Of a DNA stretch of 64,000 bases, positions 25,952 through 32,030 are shown one piece after another. The position numbers and the translations under genes were made by a program. Each line of letters starts with the position of its first letter. Within the stretch, counting starts at the first letter, position 1. The notes beneath the pieces were generated by a model. That model was given only the letters and a program-made list of their open reading frames with translations, did no database searches and was not told the DNA's origin. This stretch comes from Halapricum hydrolyticum (GTDB taxonomy: Archaea; Halobacteriota; Halobacteria; Halobacteriales; Haloarculaceae): the NCBI GenBank assembly GCA_025517565.1, contig JAOPKD010000014.1, positions 1-64,000 on the forward strand, in the 5' to 3' direction.

Positions 25952-25965
25952 TTAGGTCCACCTAA
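25952..25965. promoter_or_regulatory. DtxR/SirR-type iron box at the feo start
   Basis: TTAGGTCCACCTAA is a perfect inverted repeat (TTAGGT/ACCTAA with two central bases). It matches the TTAGG-CCTAA half-sites bound by iron-dependent DtxR/IdeR/SirR repressors. It touches the feoA start codon, so an iron-loaded repressor bound there would block transcription initiation. Confidence 0.7.
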
Positions 25966-26104
25966 CTAAGAGTAGCCAACCAAGGAGGTAAAGAAGGGGC
26001 GGGTGTTCCCAGGCCGTGAAAACAGATATGGACAACTGTGTAGAATTCGGCCGACCAAAAACAGCGGGCAGTGCGGTTTTGTGCGCGACGGAGCAAGGGC
26101 GACT

Positions 26105-26521
26105 GTGACGAGTGGCACCTACACGCTGTTGATCGAGCTGCCCGAGGCGACGACGATCACGTTCGGGGCGGCCGGCGACCGCGAGCTGGCGGCCGGCGTA
26201 TACGCCTACACCGGCAGTGCGTTCGGCCCGGGCGGCTTCTCCCGGATCGACCGCCACCGGCGAGTCGCGAGCGGCGAGCACGACGCCCGCCACTGGCATG
26301 TCGATTACCTGCTCGGTCATCCAGGGACGCGCATCGTCGAGGTCGTCCGCTCGGCCGACGCTGACATCGAGTGTGCCGTCAGCCAGCGATTGGCCGGCGA
26401 GCCGGTCGAGGGGATCGGCGCGTCGGACTGTGACTGCGACACACATCTGGTGTATGGCGGCCGGTCGGAGGCGTTTCTCGACGAGGTTCGGCGGGCGCAC
26501 GCGAGTGCGCGAAACGACTGA
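26105..26521 (+). CDS. GIY-YIG (DUF123-like) nuclease-fold protein
   Basis: A 138-residue protein of the DUF123/GIY-YIG class. The N-terminal part (GTYTLLIELPEATTITFG) and the modified GIY-YIG line (LAAGVYAYTGSAFGPGG) are followed by RHWHVDYLLGHPG and DCDCDTHLVYGG. The same domain occurs fused to endonuclease III or IV in other organisms, suggesting a DNA repair link. The GTG at 26105 fits the domain start. It is divergent from feoA. Confidence 0.8.
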   Translation: MTSGTYTLLIELPEATTITFGAAGDRELAAGVYAYTGSAFGPGGFSRIDRHRRVASGEHDARHWHVDYLLGHPGTRIVEVVRSADADIECAVSQRLAGEPVEGIGASDCDCDTHLVYGGRSEAFLDEVRRAHASARND

Positions 26522-26617
26522 GTTCGTAGAACGACTCGAGACCGTAAGACGGCTTCCGTTCGCCGGAAATCGTTGCGAGGGATCGCGTCGCTACTCTCGA
26601 ATTAGCCCCCAGAGAAG

Positions 26618-26690
26618 TAGTCCTGGGAGGATTCGAACCTCCGTCGTAGCCCCCAGAAGGCTACATGATTGGCCACTACACCACAGGACT
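26618..26690 (-). tRNA. tRNA-Gln (anticodon CTG)
   Basis: The minus-strand cloverleaf has acceptor AGTCCTG with CAGGACT, anticodon arm TAGCC-TTCTGGG-GGCTA with anticodon CTG, T-arm GGAGG-TTCGAAT-CCTCC and discriminator A. No CCA is encoded. The transposon-rich stretch starts right next to it, a common arrangement for integration hot spots. Confidence 0.93.
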
Positions 26691-26716
26691 GCATTCGACA
26701 GAACGCCGTGGGTTTA

Positions 26717-27499
26717 CTAAATGTTGTCGCTTTCTTCTGGGGTAACTACGGGGCGCTCGTAGTGTTCTTTCCGATGGCAATTCGCGCAGAGAACGACACA
26801 CTTCTCGACTTCTGCGCGTATATCCGACTCGGGTTTGCCATTGGCGATCATCTCGCTGACACCCGCGTGTTTCTCCGAGACGTGATGAAACTGCAAACAC
26901 ACTGGATCGGTATCCGAGCAACGCTGACAGCCACGCGTGCGCTTGTACTCGTAAGCCCACTGCCGGAGCCGTTCCACTCTAGTCTGAGGCCCTTCCGCCA
27001 TCACGTGCGTCTCTGGCGCTGAAACGTGTTCTTTCGCGTGGCAATTTGCACACAGAATCTCACATTTCTCCATTTCGGCCTCGATATCGGATTTCGAGTA
27101 TCCGTACGGGACCATCTTGTTGACGGCCATCTCCTTGTCCGCACTCGATAGGTGATGGAAATCAAGACAGGCCGGGTCAGACTCGGTGCAGTTGCGACAT
27201 CCGTCACTGTTGGCTTTTCGCTTGTGTATCCACTCGCGAAGGCGCGCACGGCGTTTGAGGGTCCGTTCGGTATTCCACTCCCGGTTTTTGTAATGCCAGC
27301 GCTGATATCTCGTGAGGTCTTCCCAGACGAGTTCGTCTGGAAGGTCGACGTCATCCGGTTTGGGCTGGACGCGGGATCCGTGCGAGTCGTACGTCTCCAG
27401 CCCCGCCGCGTCCTTCGCCTCGTTCCAGCTCCCCATCACGCGCTGGATCGTTCCCGAGGCAGGGGTCAGCCCCAGCTCCTCGTACTGGGCTTTCGTCGG
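26717..27499 (-). pseudogene. 3' part of a tandem-HNH homing-endonuclease-like gene split by a TnpB element
   Basis: This part encodes a homing-endonuclease-associated repeat (TKAQYEELGLTPASGTIQRV, MGSWNEAKDAAGL) followed by two HNH nuclease units. Each unit has a CxxC, an FHH core and a closing CANCHxKEH (CRNCTESDP...LDFHHLSS...CANCHAKEH, then CQRCSDTDP...LQFHHVSE...CANCHRKEH). The frame is open back to 27499, exactly where the TnpB element begins. The missing N-terminus lies beyond the element at 28993-29055. The frame from an ATG at 27439 could still make a 240-residue protein with both HNH domains. Confidence 0.8.
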
Positions 27500-28792
27500 T
27501 CAGCTACCAACGGCTGCAGCCGTTGGCTTGTCGGTGGACTCCCGTTCTGCCGACACAGGCGTGTCGGACGCCACTTCAGTAGCGTTCACGGTCATCGTCC
27601 CCGACTTCAGGGCGTACTGACAGAACGCCCCTCCAGCGGGGGGCTTCTGCCCTCGCTGGAGTTTGACTGTGAGTTTTCGAGCAACGTTTTTCGCCGCGTT
27701 GTAGTCGGCGTTTGCCGAGTATGAGCAGTCGAGACACTGGAAGTGTTGGCCGTCCCGGTTTTCTTCGAGCGTACAGCCACACTTCGAGCATTGTTGGCTG
27801 GTGTAGGACGGTTCGACTGTTTCTACCACGATACCAGCCAGTTCCGCCTTGTGTTCGGTCTGTTCCTGCAGTTCGCGGAACGCCCATTGCTGGAACTTCT
27901 TGTCGTCGCTGATACGCTCTCGAATCTGCTCCAGGTCCTCGAACGCGATATGCGTACAGTCGTGGCGCTTGGCTTCGGCAACGATTTCTTGGGAACACTG
28001 GTGTAGGTAGTCTCTACTCCAGCGACCGAACTTGTCGCCAATGCGCTGGAAGGTCAGATGTGCGCTCCGTGTTCCCGTCTGTTGGAGGCTGGCACGTCGC
28101 TTCTCGAACTCGCGGCGCTGGTGGTTGAGGTAATCAGCGTTCCCGACGAATGCACCTGTTGAGGTCACGGCAATGTGGTCATCGACGTTGCAGTCCACGC
28201 CAAGCACTCTCGAATGCTCGGCTTTCTCAGGACTGCTCGCATCGAGTTCCCGTTCCATCGCCGCGTGCAGGTAGAACTCGTCGGTTTCGCTGTCGTAGTG
28301 GACGGTACTGGTCGAAAATGAGTAGTCGTCGTTCAGTAGGTATTTGCCGTGTGGTGTGCCTTCGGGGTCGTCGGGTAGGTCGTATTCGCATTCGACTCTC
28401 CCGTTGACTGTGGCGAGACTCACTTTGTCACGGTAGTAAGTAGCCGCTCGCTTGTCGTAGACGATGCTGAATGTATCGTACTGTGGCTTGCTAGTGTTCT
28501 CGCCGTCAGCAAGCCGGTCAACGCAGTTGTCGATATCGTCGGTGGCGCGTTTAATGGCCTTCTGGACGAGGTTCGCGTGTAGGTGGTCTGTTTCTTCACG
28601 AAGGGTGTCGTAGATGGCGGCTTCGGCTTCGCTCTTGCTGGTTACACAGTCTTGTTCGGGATAGCGCCACGCCCAGTCTGCGGTCCGATTCGCGCAGTAC
28701 TGGAATTTGGAGTTGGTGGCATGGAGGTCACTCTTGCGGTCGTTAGGCACGTCGAGACGGACGCGAACCGTCCGAGTTACCTCCCACGCCAT
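27500..28792 (-). CDS. tnpB: TnpB, RNA-guided nuclease family (intact)
   Basis: A 430-residue TnpB of a clade different from the other copies here. The split RuvC site is complete: Asp in VLGVDCNVDD, Glu in IAFEDLEQIR and Asp in NADYNAAKN. The zinc ribbon is CSKCG/CLDCS. The ATG at 28792 (MAWEVTRTVRVRLDVP) is used. The stop codon is the last base triplet of the element, so the 3' coding end, the right-end palindrome and the presumed guide RNA scaffold coincide. The flank that follows, starting CCGACGAAAG, would be its guide and points back to the empty HNH site. Confidence 0.9.
   Translation of the reverse strand: MAWEVTRTVRVRLDVPNDRKSDLHATNSKFQYCANRTADWAWRYPEQDCVTSKSEAEAAIYDTLREETDHLHANLVQKAIKRATDDIDNCVDRLADGENTSKPQYDTFSIVYDKRAATYYRDKVSLATVNGRVECEYDLPDDPEGTPHGKYLLNDDYSFSTSTVHYDSETDEFYLHAAMERELDASSPEKAEHSRVLGVDCNVDDHIAVTSTGAFVGNADYLNHQRREFEKRRASLQQTGTRSAHLTFQRIGDKFGRWSRDYLHQCSQEIVAEAKRHDCTHIAFEDLEQIRERISDDKKFQQWAFRELQEQTEHKAELAGIVVETVEPSYTSQQCSKCGCTLEENRDGQHFQCLDCSYSANADYNAAKNVARKLTVKLQRGQKPPAGGAFCQYALKSGTMTVNATEVASDTPVSAERESTDKPTAAAVGS
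27507..27526. repeat. 20-bp palindrome at the TnpB right end
   Basis: CCAACGGCTGCAGCCGTTGG is perfectly palindromic and lies inside the last codons of tnpB. A second hairpin, CCGACAC-AGGC-GTGTCGG, lies at 27550-27567. Together they form the likely scaffold of the right-end RNA. Confidence 0.65.
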
Positions 28793-28904
28793 GTATATCA
28801 CAGTAATGGTTACTCTTTATTAATATTTTTGTATAACGTCGGGAGTCGGCACTGCTGTAGTCGGTGGATTGTTTCGCGGAGCGTACGCGCTTCCTCCCAC
28901 GTTC

Positions 28905-28974
28905 ACAAGACCGAAGGTCTTGTACAGCCCACCAGAACGCGAAGGGTTCTGGGGACGGCTGAAGCCGGTGGGCT
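28905..28974. repeat. Left-end hairpins of the TnpB element in the HNH gene
   Basis: ACAAGACC-GAA-GGTCTTGT (28905-28923) is followed by AGCCCACC (28926-28933), which pairs with GGTGGGCT (28967-28974). Within it, CCAGAAC pairs with GTTCTGG. This fits the subterminal secondary structure of an IS200/IS605 left end. Confidence 0.6.
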
Positions 28975-28992
28975 TCCGCGCTGTTACCGCTG

Positions 28993-29055
28993 TGACTCGC
29001 CCAGCTCCTCGGCGGCGGCCCGCAACGCGTCGACACACTCGGACTCGGTGGTCAC
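28993..29055 (-). pseudogene. 5' part of the split HNH gene
   Basis: Starting from a GTG at 29055, the frame reads VTTESECVDALRAAAEELGE then Ser and breaks at the TnpB element. It is in phase with PTKAQYEELG at 27499. Joined, the two parts give an 846-bp coding sequence with the complete homing-endonuclease-associated repeat. A TATA box (TATAAA on the plus strand, 29080-29085) sits 25-30 bp before the GTG, the right distance for a leaderless transcript. Confidence 0.7.
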
Positions 29056-29188
29056 GCCACGCGTTGTGCCGTCTTCGGATATAAAGAGCCGGACCGGCTC
29101 GATCAATCAGGGGATAGAGAAACACCCACACGCTGTTCGAGAAAGCGACTATATACGTAACAATAGCCATCTTAGCAAACGCTATTCC

Positions 29189-29221
29189 ATGGCTTTCCGT
29201 CCCGACGAACGTGACCGACAA
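29189..29221 (+). pseudogene. Probable original 5' end of the arsC gene, cut off by a TnpB element
   Basis: ATG GCT TTC CGT begins a short frame (MAFRPDERDRQ) that stops being gene-like where the TnpB right end starts (CGTGAATCG, 29222-29230). A TATA box CTATATAC lies about 35 bp upstream. The arsC body on the far side of the element is in the same frame but has no usable own start before its catalytic Cys. I infer that these are the two halves of one gene. Confidence 0.45.
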
Positions 29222-29230
29222 CGTGAATCG

Positions 29231-29305
29231 CCTCGGGGTCAAGTGGTTCGAGAGACTTCGTCTCTCGTCATCACGGAAGACGCAGTCTTCCGTACGACCC
29301 CGAGG
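29231..29305 (-). ncRNA. Predicted TnpB guide-RNA scaffold (reRNA)
   Basis: On the minus strand, CCTCGGGGTC pairs with GACCCCGAGG around two hairpins: CGGAAGAC-TGC-GTCTTCCG and CGAGAGAC-GAA-GTCTCTCG. It overlaps the last 22 codons of the intact tnpB. It is identical to 20508-20582 except for the two 3-nt loops, each of which is the reverse complement of its counterpart. Confidence 0.6.
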
Positions 29306-30528
29306 CTTCCTGATTCAACAACGCGCTTTGCAGACACACGCTGAAAGCCAGCGGTGTCCGTAGGGAGCGCAGTCTCCACAGGCGTGTCTTCGGGCCATCC
29401 CAGCCCTAGTTCAGAAAAGCCGCGTTGCAGGACGTTCATCGCCGCGTTCGCGTCCCTATCTGTCTCAAACCCACACGATGGACACGAGTGTTCACGCACC
29501 CAGATTGGTTTCGCCGTCTCCACGCCACACTTTGCGCACTCTTTTGTCGTCCTATCGGGTTCGACCTCCACGACGTGACAACCGTACAGGTCGGCCTTGT
29601 AATCAAGGAGGGTGATAAACTGTCGCCACGCCGCATCCTGCTTGTTGCGAGCGTTGTGCGACTGTTCGAGCATCTTCTTCACGTCCAGGTCCTCAACGAA
29701 CACTGCGTCGTACTCGCGGACCAGCCACGTCGTAATCTTCTGTTGGTAGTCCAGTACCTTCCGGCGGATGTGACGTTTGATCTTCGCCACTTCCCGACGC
29801 TGTTTCTCGTAGTTGTTCGACCCTTTCTCCTTCCGTGAGAGCTTGCGTTGCTCACGGCGGAGCCGCTCGTACTCGTCTTCGAGATCGAGCCAATCCACAG
29901 TTTTGCCGTCGCTGGTGTGGACGTAGTTGAGGATTCCGAGGTCGATACCCACGCTGTTGCTTGAATCTAACTCGTCCAGCGCGGGTTTCTCGGGTAAGTC
30001 AGCGTCGTCGGTTTCGAGACCGAACGAGACGAACCACTCGCCAGTCCGTTCTTTCTTGACCGTGACTTCTTTGATGTCCGCTTCGTCAGGGATTTCGCGG
30101 TGGTAGCGGATTTTGATGTCACCGATTTTCGAGAGCCAGAGCGTTGCACGTCGGCCACTCGTGTTTTTGAGTTCGAAGCCAGACTGCGAGTACGTCATAC
30201 TCTGGAACTCCCTCGGTGACTTCCACTTGAGCTTCCCGACCTTGTTCCCGTTCTGTTTCTGCTCGGAGAGGCCCGAGAGGTTCTGGTAGAACCGCGTGAC
30301 GGTTCGTTGCAGAGCCTTCGAGTTGACTTCCGAGAAGACAGGGAACTCGTCTTTCCAGTCGGGAAGTCGGTTGTGGTGTTTGTACGCGGAGCCGATGTTG
30401 TCGGCGTCCACGTTCTCGTACTCGTACCGAGTGTAGTTGTACGCTTGGCGATGAACGTCGATGTGTCGTTCTAGTTCAGCCGCTACCTGTTGTGTCGGAT
30501 AGGCGGGGTAGCGGTGACTGTACTCCAT
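29239..30528 (-). CDS. tnpB: TnpB, RNA-guided nuclease family (intact)
   Basis: A 429-residue TnpB. The RuvC-like Asp is in GIDLGILNYVH, the Glu in FVEDLDVKKM, the zinc ribbon in CAKCG/CPSCG, and the last Asp in DRDANAAMN. It belongs to the same clade as the broken copy at 2.1-3.4 kb and the fragment at 20.2 kb, with near-identical stretches such as KRHIRRKVLDYQ and ITTWLVREYDAVFVEDLDV. It is the only intact member of this clade here, so it is the only one that could use guide RNAs made by the others in trans. Confidence 0.92.
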   Translation of the reverse strand: MEYSHRYPAYPTQQVAAELERHIDVHRQAYNYTRYEYENVDADNIGSAYKHHNRLPDWKDEFPVFSEVNSKALQRTVTRFYQNLSGLSEQKQNGNKVGKLKWKSPREFQSMTYSQSGFELKNTSGRRATLWLSKIGDIKIRYHREIPDEADIKEVTVKKERTGEWFVSFGLETDDADLPEKPALDELDSSNSVGIDLGILNYVHTSDGKTVDWLDLEDEYERLRREQRKLSRKEKGSNNYEKQRREVAKIKRHIRRKVLDYQQKITTWLVREYDAVFVEDLDVKKMLEQSHNARNKQDAAWRQFITLLDYKADLYGCHVVEVEPDRTTKECAKCGVETAKPIWVREHSCPSCGFETDRDANAAMNVLQRGFSELGLGWPEDTPVETALPTDTAGFQRVSAKRVVESGSLGVVRKTASSVMTRDEVSRTT

Positions 30529-30560
30529 CGCAACCTCTTGATTAGGTACATGTTCGCTTA

Positions 30561-31034
30561 ATGATTTGTATCTCCACCTATCGGATTCAACCCCGGGGTC
30601 AAGCCCCGGGGCATTCTCCTAGACCGCTTGTAAAACTCGGTTTCGTCTGCGTCCAGAACGCGGGTCGAAGCCAGATGTCAGCCGCGTTCGCGCGCCGAGA
30701 ACGGGACCGACGAGGGCTGAACGGGGACGTCCAAATACTCACCGGCGGGACCGACCCCGCCGAAGAGGTCCATCCGGAAGTCGTCGAGGCGATGGCCGAA
30801 CTCGATATCGACATCTCCGACCGCCAACCCCGGGCGGTCTCGACGGACGAACTGAACGACTGTGACGTCGTCGCCACCATGGGCTGTTCGACGCTCGAAC
30901 TCGACGCCGACGTCGACGTCCGCGACTGGGCCCTGGAGGACCCACACGGCAAAGACGTCGAGACCGTTCGCGAGATCCGCGAGGAGATCGAGGGTCGAGT
31001 CACCGAACTCTTCGAGGAGTTCGTCGAGGCGTAG
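30561..31034 (+). CDS. arsC: ArsC-like low-molecular-weight phosphatase fold protein with chimeric N-terminus
   Basis: The body is an arsenate reductase/LMW protein tyrosine phosphatase-type domain with the C-x5-R loop CVQNAGRSQ and the distal Asp region WALEDPHGK. It would reduce arsenate, or remove phosphate from Tyr. The domain starts at VKLGFVCV around 30630, but no ATG, GTG or TTG precedes the Cys loop in frame except the ATG at 30561, which lies inside the TnpB left end. Either a transposon-encoded leader of about 23 residues is used or the gene is dead. The closest in-window paralogue is at 35881. Confidence 0.7.
   Translation: MICISTYRIQPRGQAPGHSPRPLVKLGFVCVQNAGRSQMSAAFARRERDRRGLNGDVQILTGGTDPAEEVHPEVVEAMAELDIDISDRQPRAVSTDELNDCDVVATMGCSTLELDADVDVRDWALEDPHGKDVETVREIREEIEGRVTELFEEFVEA
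30591..30611. repeat. Left-end hairpin of the second TnpB element
   Basis: CCCCGGGG (30591-30598) is separated by TCAAG from a second CCCCGGGG (30604-30611). It lies 62 bp from the tnpB start, the same spacing as in the 2-kb element. It also lies inside the present reading frame of arsC. Confidence 0.7.
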
Positions 31035-31062
31035 CTGATTCGAGAGCCAGCAAGCCCAGCGG

Positions 31063-31458
31063 CTACCGGTCGCTCTCGCGAGCGCCGTCGAGAGCGACCA
31101 GGAGCGCGGTCGCCCGCCTCGTGGTCCGGTACTTGCGCCACTTGCCCTCTTTGCGGCGGGTCACCAGTCCGGCATCAGTGAGTTTCGACAGCGCGTGGCT
31201 GATCGCCCCGTCGCTGACGTCGAGCAGCGGCGCGAACTCACACACGCACAGTTCCCCTTCTGCTGCCTCCAGCAACCGGACGATCTTGTACCGCGTCTCG
31301 TTGGCGAGCGCCGACAGGATTTCGACGTCCGTTTCGATAGAGTCCCCGACTGCCGCATCGAGCGCTTCGAGCTGTTCGACCCGCTGTTCGAACTCGTCGT
31401 CCTGACAGCTCCCGAGGTCCTCCTCCATGTACCGCCGGAGCCGATCGTGAGTAGCCAT
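31063..31458 (-). CDS. arsR: ArsR-family repressor
   Basis: A 131-residue winged-helix metalloregulator. The DNA-binding helix-turn-helix covers CEFAPLLDVSDGAISHALSK, preceded by the metal-site motif ELCVCEF (Cys-x-Cys in helix 3, the arsenite site in E. coli-type ArsR). A further Cys is near residue 18 (GSCQDDE). It is divergent from the arsD operon, 149 bp away from the first micro-ORF, the classic layout for self-control and operon control. The ATG at 31458 is chosen over a GTG at 31467. Confidence 0.9.
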   Translation of the reverse strand: MATHDRLRRYMEEDLGSCQDDEFEQRVEQLEALDAAVGDSIETDVEILSALANETRYKIVRLLEAAEGELCVCEFAPLLDVSDGAISHALSKLTDAGLVTRRKEGKWRKYRTTRRATALLVALDGARESDR

Positions 31459-31476
31459 ACGGACCAATTAAGAATG

Positions 31477-31484
31477 TATTGAAA
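31477..31484. promoter_or_regulatory. Candidate ArsR half-site upstream of arsR
   Basis: TATTGAAA lies in the arsR leader. The same 8-mer (as TTTCAATA) forms one arm of the perfect inverted repeat upstream of the metal permease gene at 38409-38428. Both genes belong to ArsR-controlled systems, so it may be a shared half-site. Confidence 0.3.
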
Positions 31485-31572
31485 TAACTGTTTTCCTCGT
31501 CTTGTGCAGCGACACCGGCATTATCGCACAAAAGACTGTTACGTATCCCGGGAGGGGAGGATCCCCGAAGCG

Positions 31573-31581
31573 TTTATTTTA
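31573..31581 (+). promoter_or_regulatory. TATA box of the arsenic operon
   Basis: TTTATTTTA within CGTTTATTTTAGTGAAG lies 27-35 bp before the ATG of the micro-ORF at 31608, the right spacing for a leaderless or short-leader transcript starting at that ORF. Confidence 0.6.
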
Positions 31582-31607
31582 GTGAAGTCTAAAACGATGG
31601 TGTAACG

Positions 31608-31706
31608 ATGGACTGGGAATCCGACGGAGGTCCGGCGGCAGATCCCGAGCAAGTCGGTCCGGCGGCCGGCGGCTGTCTCAGTCTTTCAACAGCGAGTAAA
31701 CTATGA
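31608..31706 (+). CDS. 32-residue microprotein leading the ars operon
   Basis: A short frame starting MDWESDGGPAADPEQ and ending GGCLSLSTASKL. Its stop overlaps the arsD start (ATGA), and the TATA box is placed for it rather than for arsD. It has one Cys in a Gly-Gly-Cys context. Acidic codon usage matches the neighbours. It may be a translated leader needed for arsD coupling or a small arsenic-related protein. I do not recognise a family. Confidence 0.55.
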   Translation: MDWESDGGPAADPEQVGPAAGGCLSLSTASKL

Positions 31707-32029
31707 TCGAGGTAACTGTCTTCGAGGAAGCGATGTGTTGTACGACCGGCGTGTGTGGGCCGGATCCCGACGAGGAACTGGTCCGGTTCACCAGAACCGT
31801 CGACCGGCTCGAGGAGGAGTACGAGGACGTCGAAGTGCGGCGGGCCAGTCTGGCCCATGACGTCGACGCGTTCCTGAACCACCAGGAGATCTACGACACG
31901 GTCCAGGAGAACGGTCCGGAAGTGCTCCCGATCACCACCGTCGGCGGCGAGGTGATCGCACAGGGTGAGTACCTCGACTACGACCGGATCGAGAGCGCGG
32001 TCTCACAGCGCGTTCCACAGGAGGCCTGA
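31703..32029 (+). CDS. arsD: ArsD arsenic metallochaperone
   Basis: A 108-residue ArsD that hands arsenite to the ArsA ATPase. The N-terminal thioredoxin-like strand VTVFEEAMCCTTGVCGP carries Cys12, Cys13 and Cys18, the three cysteines that bind As(III) in the family. The rest (SLAHDVDAFLNHQEIYDTV, VLPITTVGGEVIAQGEY) is typical. It overlaps the micro-ORF by 4 nt and ends one base before arsA. Confidence 0.95.
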   Translation: MIEVTVFEEAMCCTTGVCGPDPDEELVRFTRTVDRLEEEYEDVEVRRASLAHDVDAFLNHQEIYDTVQENGPEVLPITTVGGEVIAQGEYLDYDRIESAVSQRVPQEA

Positions 32030-32030
32030 G

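Larger units (their letters stand above)
27500..28992 (-). mobile_element. TnpB element inserted in the HNH gene
   Basis: The ends are set by rejoining the HNH reading frame: codon Ser (28993-28995) should be followed by codon Pro (27497-27499). The 1,493-bp insert contains one intact tnpB and no tnpA. The left-end side (28905-28974) has hairpins, including ACAAGACC-GAA-GGTCTTGT and an outer AGCCCACC/GGTGGGCT stem. The right end carries a 20-bp perfect palindrome 5 bp from the tnpB stop. There is no target duplication, as expected for IS200/IS605 elements. Confidence 0.75.
29222..30620 (-). mobile_element. Second complete TnpB element, at the 5' end of arsC (approximate ends)
   Basis: One intact tnpB is flanked by a left-end hairpin (30591-30611) and the two-hairpin right-end scaffold (29231-29305). 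The right boundary is placed by comparing the flanks with the 20.5-kb copy, which shares CGNTTCACG after the scaffold. The left boundary is within about 20 bp of 30620. No tnpA is present. Confidence 0.65.

Noticed and set aside
30591..30611. GC-rich hairpin considered as an intrinsic terminator
   Set aside because: No U-tract follows. The position 62 bp before a tnpB start matches the left-end hairpin of the 2-kb element.
26717..31034. A tnpA (Y1 transposase) accompanying the TnpB elements
   Set aside because: Neither strand shows a HUH/Y1 transposase of about 130 residues. Only tnpB genes are present.
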